The notes beneath the pieces are model-generated. The model did no database searches and was not told the DNA's origin. It worked only from the letters and a program-made list of their open reading frames with translations. Below, piece by piece: positions 58,231-64,000 of a stretch of 64,000 nucleotides of DNA. This DNA comes from Bifidobacterium minimum. GTDB lineage: Bacteria; Actinomycetota; Actinomycetes; Actinomycetales; Bifidobacteriaceae. The DNA lies in assembly GCF_000741645.1 (NCBI RefSeq), contig NZ_JGZD01000009.1, forward strand, positions 372,001 to 436,000, written 5' to 3'. A program made the position numbers and the translations under genes. Within the stretch, counting starts at the first letter, position 1, and each line of letters begins with the position of its first letter.

Positions 58231-58286
58231 GGCATACACAGTACGTCGAGGCGTGAACCGTGGACCCTTTATGACCGTCCGGCGGA

Positions 58287-59759
58287 TCATGGCGCGGATT
58301 TCTCCGATGCGGCGCCATAACCCATGCGTCCCTGCCAGTACGAGGTCGACACAAGAGATCCCGACAGCAGGGACGACACCCTGCGGTCATGCTCGAGGAC
58401 CTGTGGCGATCCCCATGACGCCGCATCCGCGTAGGCTGCCTGATGGTATTGGAGCCAATGGGTGATCTCGGTGTCCTCGGAGGCGTCCTTGACGGGAGTC
58501 CCCACATCCTGAGAGGATTCGCTGACGCGTCCGCGGATGGTGACCTTATTGTCCCCATCCGGGTTGGCGGCCCCGTCGAGCGCGGCCACCAGCTCATCCT
58601 CCATCTCGATGCTGGTCACGCTCGTCGATGATGGAATCGGATGATTGGCGATGGGGGAGCCTGCGGTGATGACGTGGCTGATAGTGAAGGAGTCCGACAT
58701 GTCCGACGCGATCGCGGCCGTGACTATGCCGCCCTGTGAATGGCCGGCCATGACGACGCGATCGTTCTTCCCGATGCCCGCCCGGCGCATCGCCTCGACG
58801 ACCATGCGGGCGCTGTCCGCCCGCATGCGCTGACGTGGATCGGAGCTCATCAGCTCGACGTTCTGCTCCCATCCGAAGGGGGAATCCTGCTCGCCGTCCG
58901 TTCCCGGAACCAGGACGAGCCAGACGCGCTCGCCCGAGGGATTGACGTACTCCTGGATGGCGATGGTCGCGTAGGACAGCCCGCTGTGCAGATCCGTGCG
59001 ACCGAGCCTCTCCTGCGAGAGCCTCCGCAGGTTCTCCAGAACGTTGGGGATGGATCGCGACGCCAGCGCCACCTCCTGGGAGGGCGTGACCGGAGTGACC
59101 GTCAGATGGTTCCCCTGGAGACGGTCGGTGATGCGCGCGGTGATGGCCGCGAGTCTTCCGGCGGCCTGCGCCAGGGTGTTCGTCCCCGTGAAGGGGATTT
59201 CGAGGGGACGGCCGGCGATGGTCGCCGCCAGCGAGGACACGGCCCCCTCATGAAGAGGTGACGATGGCTCCAGCGCGTCCGCGATGTTCACCGATCCACG
59301 GGTGAGAACGCCCTTGAGGACGCCCGCCGTGGCCGGGACAAGCGCCGCCGCGACCGGAGCCAGCGGATTGACTGATCCCATGGCGCGCATGAGGGATGCG
59401 ATCAAGGAGCGCGTGATGCCTTCGGCCTGCGAGTGGAGGCCATGGGCTCGGGCGACCTGATCGGCGAGGGTCATGAGGGATCTTCCCAGAGAGTCGCAGG
59501 ACCGGGCGTAGACGGCGCACTGTTCGGATTGACGGCGGATCGTCGCCGACCGGGTGGCTTGGGTGGGGTCGATGGATCCGCCCATCAGAGCCCGGAACAC
59601 CGCCCCTTCCATCTCGAGTCCGGCCATGGTCCACAGAAAGCCGAGCCTCGTGAACGAGCGCGCCCTGTCCCGGATCGTCGCGATGAAGGCGTTGGAAAGG
59701 GCTTCGTCGGCGACGCTCAGACGGCCACCGGATACGGATGAGCTCACTCGCCGGCTCAT
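58287..59759 (-). CDS. Alpha/beta hydrolase with helical N-terminal domain
   Basis: 490 residues. About 1-230 are helical, Ala-rich, without signal peptide. The hydrolase core follows (VWLVLVPGTDGEQ oxyanion strand; nucleophile Ser341 in MAGHSQGGIV; then SHVITAGSPIANHPIP; and a late His, probably in THWLQYH). The pattern resembles actinobacterial lipase-like proteins encoded beside WXG100-type partners. It overlaps the small WXG-like gene upstream by ATGA, so the two are made together. Substrate unknown. It could be a secreted effector or a membrane-lipid hydrolase. Confidence 0.72.
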   Translation of the reverse strand: MSRRVSSSVSGGRLSVADEALSNAFIATIRDRARSFTRLGFLWTMAGLEMEGAVFRALMGGSIDPTQATRSATIRRQSEQCAVYARSCDSLGRSLMTLADQVARAHGLHSQAEGITRSLIASLMRAMGSVNPLAPVAAALVPATAGVLKGVLTRGSVNIADALEPSSPLHEGAVSSLAATIAGRPLEIPFTGTNTLAQAAGRLAAITARITDRLQGNHLTVTPVTPSQEVALASRSIPNVLENLRRLSQERLGRTDLHSGLSYATIAIQEYVNPSGERVWLVLVPGTDGEQDSPFGWEQNVELMSSDPRQRMRADSARMVVEAMRRAGIGKNDRVVMAGHSQGGIVTAAIASDMSDSFTISHVITAGSPIANHPIPSSTSVTSIEMEDELVAALDGAANPDGDNKVTIRGRVSESSQDVGTPVKDASEDTEITHWLQYHQAAYADAASWGSPQVLEHDRRVSSLLSGSLVSTSYWQGRMGYGAASEKSAP

Positions 59760-60046
59760 CGGGACAGCTCCGAATCGGCACGGGCCCATTCCATCCGGAT
59801 GCGTTCATGCAGATCCATCCCCACGGTGACGTGCCGGGCGAGACATGCCATGAAGCGCTCATGGGACTCGCCCGTCCATTCAGTCGGCGTCATGGCGGGC
59901 AATCCTCTGAGGTCCTCGACGGCGCGATCCATGCAGGCCATCGGCAGAGACATGATCGCCTCCACCTGCATGGCCACGGACCGCCATAGCAGGTCGGTCA
60001 TAATCGCGGCGGGCGTGCTGACGTCGATGATGGAGGGAAGGCTCAT
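59756..60046 (-). CDS. Small helical WXG100-like protein
   Basis: 96 residues predicted to be two helices with a Trp-x-Gly motif (EWTGESHERF) in between and no signal peptide or membrane helix. Size, helix-turn-helix layout and pairing with a large helical-N-terminus hydrolase resemble the WXG100 partners of type VII secretion. A clear C-terminal secretion motif is not seen, so the assignment is tentative. No good SD precedes the ATG. The 119 bp separating it from the upstream gene show nothing recognisable. Confidence 0.5.
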   Translation of the reverse strand: MSLPSIIDVSTPAAIMTDLLWRSVAMQVEAIMSLPMACMDRAVEDLRGLPAMTPTEWTGESHERFMACLARHVTVGMDLHERIRMEWARADSELSR

Positions 60047-60166
60047 GGCGTCGATTGAACACCAAGGCCATCGGCGTCATGCCGGGCAAGCGGGAATGTG
60101 GTCGGACGCGCGCGGGAATTCATTCCTGCCGTCATCATGACATCACACGCGACCGGCGTGGGCGTC

Positions 60167-60724
60167 CTACCAGGGGCGAACCGACCCTCCGCTCGAACTG
60201 GAGGTTGTCGGCGTGGGGGACGATGACGATCCCGTGCTGGAATTGGATTTGAGCAGCTTCTCGATCTCCTGTCGCTGTTCGTCTGTCAGGGACTGCGACG
60301 ACGTCGATGTCGACGAGGATGTGGGCGACGGGCTTGCGGTTGACTGGGAGGTCGATGAGGACTGGCTGCCGTTCAGCTGCTTCTCGATGAGCTTGGTCAG
60401 ACGCAGCGAGGTCGAGGCGTTGCGTTGAGCCGGTTCTCGCACGGATGGCAGCAGAACGCCTTTCATCCCCAGCACGGTCGCGAACTGCGAATCCGTTTGC
60501 TTCTGGAGCGCCAGAAGCCCGTTGAGATCCGCGTCCTTGGCCGATGCGGCGCGAAGATTCGACGTAAGGGCCTCGGCCGCGTTGGCGGACATCCGGGACC
60601 CGACCACATTGATTCCCGCCACGGTCGCCAGCGCGATGAGGGCCAGACCGAGGACGACGAGGACGGCCCGTGTCAGGAGTCCGGCGCGTGCCGGACCCCG
60701 CGTGGATGATGGATCGTGTCTCAC
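60167..60724 (-). CDS. Membrane-anchored Ser/Thr-rich hypothetical protein
   Basis: 185 residues starting at GTG (60724), with AGGAGG seven bases upstream and a GTGA overlap with the preceding VWA gene. A short basic N-terminus, one membrane helix (about 17-40), an alpha-helical segment (45-115), then a Ser/Thr/Pro-rich low-complexity region and a Gly-Gly-Ser-Val-Arg-Pro-Trp end. Probably faces outwards. Function not recognised; its position as the last gene of the DUF58/VWA operon suggests an accessory of that membrane complex. Confidence 0.75.
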   Translation of the reverse strand: MRHDPSSTRGPARAGLLTRAVLVVLGLALIALATVAGINVVGSRMSANAAEALTSNLRAASAKDADLNGLLALQKQTDSQFATVLGMKGVLLPSVREPAQRNASTSLRLTKLIEKQLNGSQSSSTSQSTASPSPTSSSTSTSSQSLTDEQRQEIEKLLKSNSSTGSSSSPTPTTSSSSGGSVRPW

Positions 60725-61767
60725 AGAAGCCTCCTGCTGGTTCGTAGCCAGACCGTCAGCTCCCACAGCGAGACGACGAGCATAACCGCCGCGATGGGCC
60801 AGACGATGGGGGATGACGTGGTGGTGGAGCTTCGGGTCGTGCGGGTTCTCCACGACTTTCCCGTGGAGGAGGACATGGCCTGCCGTGCGGTCGCATCCTT
60901 CGTCATTATGACGCGCGTGCCGCCCATCTCATCGGCCAGGGACTCCAGTTCCTTGGTGTCCATCCGCGATGTCCCCGGTTTTCCGGTGGTTGGATCGATA
61001 ACCCATTCCGGGCTTTCCGACGACGATTTTCCGCCGTCGTCGGTCGTCCTGTCCACTGAGGACACGGGTATCCGGCCGCCCTGTGTGGATCCGGTCCCCA
61101 GAACGAAGGCGTCGTCGAGATAGGCGCGCAACGATGAGTATGTTCGTCGTGTTTCGGCGCTGGTGTTTTCCCCGTCCGTGACGAGATAGAGGATTATCTC
61201 GTCATGGGGATGGCCGTCACGAATGGATTTGAGGGTGCGCAGAAGAAGATCCAGCGGGGTGTCGAGACTGGATCCGCTGGACGTCGACGTCGGCTCCACG
61301 GTCAGTCGGTCGGCCCAGTTGTCGACGGCCAGCGTGTCGGGTGTCAACGGGACGTCCACGCTGGCCGAGGATCCGAAGCTGATCGCCGAGAAGTTCGAGT
61401 CCGCGTACATGTCGGTGATGTCCTTGACGGCCGAGGACGCCGCCGATATCCTGCTCACGGATTCCGCGGAGCCATATCGGGCGTCCGTGACGGCCATGGA
61501 TCCGGTCACGTCCACGGCTATCACCACGTCCGTGTTCCGGACCGCGGTCGTGGTGACGGAGACGGTCAGCGATGGGGCGACGACGGCCGCCGCCACCGCC
61601 AGGCACATGACCACGCGGCGTGCGACGGATCCGGCGGTGACGTCGGTGGGCCCGCCCCGAGATCTCCGCCACAGCACGATCTGCATGATCCCCATGGCCA
61701 GCATCGCCACGGCGATGAGGGATGCGACGGGCCAGCCCCACAATGGTGTCCATGTGATTGCGCTCAT
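60721..61767 (-). CDS. VWA-domain membrane protein (second of two)
   Basis: 348 residues: two N-terminal membrane helices, a von Willebrand A domain with MIDAS-like DVTGSMAVTD and a later YLVTDGENT strand, then a C-terminal membrane helix. This is the BatA/BatB layout of MoxR-linked operons, which act in assembly or stress-related chaperone functions. The start at 61767 overlaps the preceding VWA stop by ATGA. Confidence 0.86.
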   Translation of the reverse strand: MSAITWTPLWGWPVASLIAVAMLAMGIMQIVLWRRSRGGPTDVTAGSVARRVVMCLAVAAAVVAPSLTVSVTTTAVRNTDVVIAVDVTGSMAVTDARYGSAESVSRISAASSAVKDITDMYADSNFSAISFGSSASVDVPLTPDTLAVDNWADRLTVEPTSTSSGSSLDTPLDLLLRTLKSIRDGHPHDEIILYLVTDGENTSAETRRTYSSLRAYLDDAFVLGTGSTQGGRIPVSSVDRTTDDGGKSSSESPEWVIDPTTGKPGTSRMDTKELESLADEMGGTRVIMTKDATARQAMSSSTGKSWRTRTTRSSTTTSSPIVWPIAAVMLVVSLWELTVWLRTSRRLL

Positions 61768-62852
61768 CGTCTCAGCCTTCCCGCCGTCGCCAGCCACAGG
61801 GCCATCATCACGGCCACGGCGAGGACCCACCAGGCCGGAGCGTCGATCACGGAGGCCCGCGTCAGCTCCCTGTCGTTCCGGGAACGTCTCGATTCCAGGT
61901 CGCGGACGAGATCCTGCACCGAGGATTGGGCCGTCGTCGACAGGAACGTCCCCCCGTGTCCGGTGATGAGCGTGCGCATCGTTGAGGCGTCCTCGCCGTC
62001 AAGGGTGTCCGAGGGGCCGGAGAACAATCCGTCCACCGTGATGGAGGCTTTCGACGTGATGGCGAGGGCCTCGTCCAGAGTGTAGGTGGGATCGCCGGCG
62101 GTCACGTTGTCGGTGGCCAGAAGGATCGATGCCTGCCTGCCCGTCGTCTCGGATGAGCCGGAGCCCGTGGACTGCGAGGAGGCGCTTCCGTAGACGACGC
62201 CCGGAAGCATCGAGGCGCATCCCACCAGTCCGTCGCCTATCAGCGACGTGGAGTCCTTACGGTTCTGCGTTCCGTCGAGCCAATCCGAGATCTTCTGATA
62301 GTCCTCGTCGCTCATATGGTCGATGTCGCTCTGCGATTGGACGTCCTTGAGCGTGGAGCTCGCCTCCGACAGCTCCTTCTCGACGAGATCGTAGTCGTCG
62401 GTCAGGGGGAAGACCGTACGGGACGTGGAGTTGAAGATGCTCAGACCTATGCGTTCCCCGGAGGCGTTCCTCGCCACCTCGAGGTAGGTGTCGATGACCT
62501 GGCGGTCGTAGGGCAGGGTCGATCCGGACACGTCGAGACACAGGATGATGTCACGGTTCGACGAATGGTGGATCCCCGTGCTCACCTGGGAGGGGCGGGC
62601 CAGGAGGACCACCGACAGCGCGACGACGATGGCCAGCATGGTGACGGCGAGTCGGTTGAGCCGTCTCCACCGGGTGAGGATCGCCGATCCGCGTTCGCTC
62701 TCCCAGGCTTCGGACAGATCGAACACCTGCGGATCATGCTCCGGGGGATGACGGCGGTCGGATCGGCGGTCCATGAGGCGGGCCGCCACGATGACGGCCA
62801 GCGAGAGGATGGCGGCGGCAAGGCCGACGAAGGGCCATTGGAAGGTGATCAT
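61764..62852 (-). CDS. VWA-domain membrane protein (first of two)
   Basis: 362 residues: membrane helix at 5-24, second around 70-90, a VWA domain with the canonical MIDAS DVSGSTLP, a Ser/Gly-rich insertion, and a C-terminal membrane helix (WWVLAVAVMMALWLA). The start at 62852 overlaps the upstream stop by ATGA. Part of a tightly coupled DUF58-small membrane protein-VWA-VWA unit. Confidence 0.86.
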   Translation of the reverse strand: MITFQWPFVGLAAAILSLAVIVAARLMDRRSDRRHPPEHDPQVFDLSEAWESERGSAILTRWRRLNRLAVTMLAIVVALSVVLLARPSQVSTGIHHSSNRDIILCLDVSGSTLPYDRQVIDTYLEVARNASGERIGLSIFNSTSRTVFPLTDDYDLVEKELSEASSTLKDVQSQSDIDHMSDEDYQKISDWLDGTQNRKDSTSLIGDGLVGCASMLPGVVYGSASSQSTGSGSSETTGRQASILLATDNVTAGDPTYTLDEALAITSKASITVDGLFSGPSDTLDGEDASTMRTLITGHGGTFLSTTAQSSVQDLVRDLESRRSRNDRELTRASVIDAPAWWVLAVAVMMALWLATAGRLRR

Positions 62853-63373
62853 CGATGCCACCTGTCCACGAGGGTGAGAACCCAATCGCCCGCCCGTCTG
62901 ACGGTCGTCTCGCGGGCCGTCCGATCATGGCTGCGGTCGGAGAACTCCGCGGGGTACAACGCGGCGATGGTGTGTCGGAGAAGATCGATCCCTGCGGTGT
63001 CCGATGTTTTCGTTCGCAGCTGAGCGATGTCGGACAATGTTCGCGACGTCATGCTGGAGCCCGTGTTCTCCTCGGCGAATTCCCTGGCTATCCGGGCCAG
63101 CGCGGCATAGGACTCGTCGTCGGTGAGTCCTCCCTCGGCGTTCCGATCGACGACGGTCTCGACACGGGCCCTCCATGCATCTCGCTGGGAGGATCCCCGG
63201 TGGGCTCCCCGTACGGGCGCGGATCCATGTGCGGAGCGCGGTCTGGATAGGAACACCGCCGCGCACAGAAGAAAAGCCCCCAACGATAGGGACACGATAA
63301 GCGCAAGGATGAGAGGGCCGGCGGAACCGGTCTGGACGACGGAGAGATGCGACACGTCGATGGCTGAGATCAT
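62849..63373 (-). CDS. Small membrane protein of a MoxR-VWA operon (DUF4381-like)
   Basis: 174 residues: a short extracytoplasmic N-terminus, a membrane helix (about 22-44), then a cytosolic helical domain ending in WVLTLVDRWHR. Its position between DUF58 and VWA genes is that of DUF4381-type proteins; the sequence match is only general. Start at 63373 with GGAGG five bases upstream and an ATGA overlap with the DUF58 gene. Confidence 0.7.
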   Translation of the reverse strand: MISAIDVSHLSVVQTGSAGPLILALIVSLSLGAFLLCAAVFLSRPRSAHGSAPVRGAHRGSSQRDAWRARVETVVDRNAEGGLTDDESYAALARIAREFAEENTGSSMTSRTLSDIAQLRTKTSDTAGIDLLRHTIAALYPAEFSDRSHDRTARETTVRRAGDWVLTLVDRWHR

Positions 63374-64000
63374 GTGCGCCTCCATGACGAGGCGTCGGCG
63401 AAGCCCGATCCGCTCCGCGAGGGCGCCAGCGCCCGGGAGACTTCATGGATGAGCCGGTCGAACATGGTCTGACTGGAATCCGCCTGCACGTGACGCGCCC
63501 CCATGTGGGTAAGCTCGCGGTCAAGCCTCGCTGACGAGTATGCCCGTCTGGCGTCGATCTCGTCGGCGGCCTCGGGATCGATCATGAACGCGGGGATTCG
63601 TCGTCCGCGGCCGTCGCTGAGCCGATACCGATGCCCGCGCAGGGGGTTCGCGGTGGAGACGCTCACCACGAGCAGCGGATGGGTGTGGGCGACGCGCGCC
63701 AGATCCTGGATGTGCTCGTCGGTTATGGCATGGGCGTCGGTGGCGATGATCACCAGCGACCGCCTGTCGGCGATGCGATTCGCGTATGACACCAGCGCGC
63801 CCACATCCCGCGGGTGGTCCCAGCCGTCCCTGAGACGCGAGTCCACGATCGCCTCGAACCGTGGAAGGGTTCCATGGAACGGCATCCGCACGATGCTGTG
63901 CGAGTCTCCGGTGACGAAGGAGATGTCGTCGAATCTGCGCAGGCTCAGAGCGGCGACGAGGCATAACGCGTTGGCCGCCACCATGAAGGCCTTCTCGCCA
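63370..64000 (-). CDS. DUF58-family protein, N-terminus off the window
   Basis: The C-terminal 210 residues are visible; the frame stays open through the right edge, so the ATG at 63984 is internal. A VWA-like strand pattern (RSLVIIATDAHAITDE; HTHPLLVVSVSTANP) matches the C-terminal half of DUF58 proteins, the usual neighbour of MoxR AAA ATPases. A moxR gene is expected just outside the window. Confidence 0.75.
   Translation of the reverse strand, partial: GEKAFMVAANALCLVAALSLRRFDDISFVTGDSHSIVRMPFHGTLPRFEAIVDSRLRDGWDHPRDVGALVSYANRIADRRSLVIIATDAHAITDEHIQDLARVAHTHPLLVVSVSTANPLRGHRYRLSDGRGRRIPAFMIDPEAADEIDARRAYSSARLDRELTHMGARHVQADSSQTMFDRLIHEVSRALAPSRSGSGFADASSWRRT

Overview
This is a high-GC actinobacterial chromosome segment, almost certainly from the Bifidobacteriaceae (Bifidobacterium or a close relative). 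The evidence is the linkage rpsL-rpsG-fusA-tuf, efp-nusB-carA-carB-pyrF-gmk and rpoZ-metK-cfa-priA-fmt, a Pup/Dop/PafA/ARC pupylation cluster, a single long PurL, and a LacZ-free, IS-free housekeeping layout. No CRISPR array, prophage or insertion sequence was seen. Genes are densely packed, with many ATGA/TGATG overlaps. Most long antisense frames are GC-rich shadows.

Layout. 1-3.3 kb (minus): an envelope pair, a membrane-anchored esterase followed by an MprF-like lysyltransferase that runs off the left edge. 3.5-5.8 kb (plus): an LTA-synthase-type phosphoglycerol transferase. 5.9-9.9 kb (minus): purF-purM-purD. 10.3-13.1 kb (plus): a P-type cation ATPase. 13.2-19.4 kb (minus): purT-purC-purL. 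19.5-23.2 kb: a GT4 glycosyltransferase, a threonine-aldolase-like enzyme and a self-regulated TipA-type MerR regulator. 23.4-36 kb: tRNA-His, the str operon, tuf, then efp-nusB-carAB-pyrF-like-gmk. 36.1-39.4 kb (minus): SPW membrane protein, TetR regulator and ilvD. 39.6-46 kb (plus): rpoZ, metK, cfa, degenerate priA, fmt. 46.1-47.6 kb: divergent serB and dedA. 47.6-53.7 kb (plus): arc-dop-IMPase-like-pup-pafA. 53.9-58.2 kb (minus): hup, a flippase-like protein and purB. 58.3-64 kb (minus): the end of a DUF58/VWA (MoxR-type) operon, then a small WXG-like protein paired with an alpha/beta hydrolase.

Together the purine genes cover PRPP amidotransfer (PurF), GAR synthesis (PurD), formate-dependent formylation (PurT), FGAM (PurL), AIR (PurM), SAICAR (PurC) and adenylosuccinate lyase (PurB). 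purE/K and purH are not in the window. carAB and gmk link to pyrimidine and GMP supply.

The most notable signals are: (i) the carB-linked PyrF homologue has lost the catalytic Lys and second Asp of the OMP-decarboxylase motif; (ii) the inositol-monophosphatase-like gene inside the pupylation cluster has lost the first metal-binding Asp of its signature; (iii) a near-identical 21-bp element lies about 55-62 bp upstream of both purF and purC; (iv) short tandem duplications repeatedly span stop codons (purD, the glycosyltransferase, fusA, tetR, ilvD, priA, dedA, pafA); (v) the pupylation cluster has no proteasome subunit genes, and its ATPase lacks a proteasome-docking tail.
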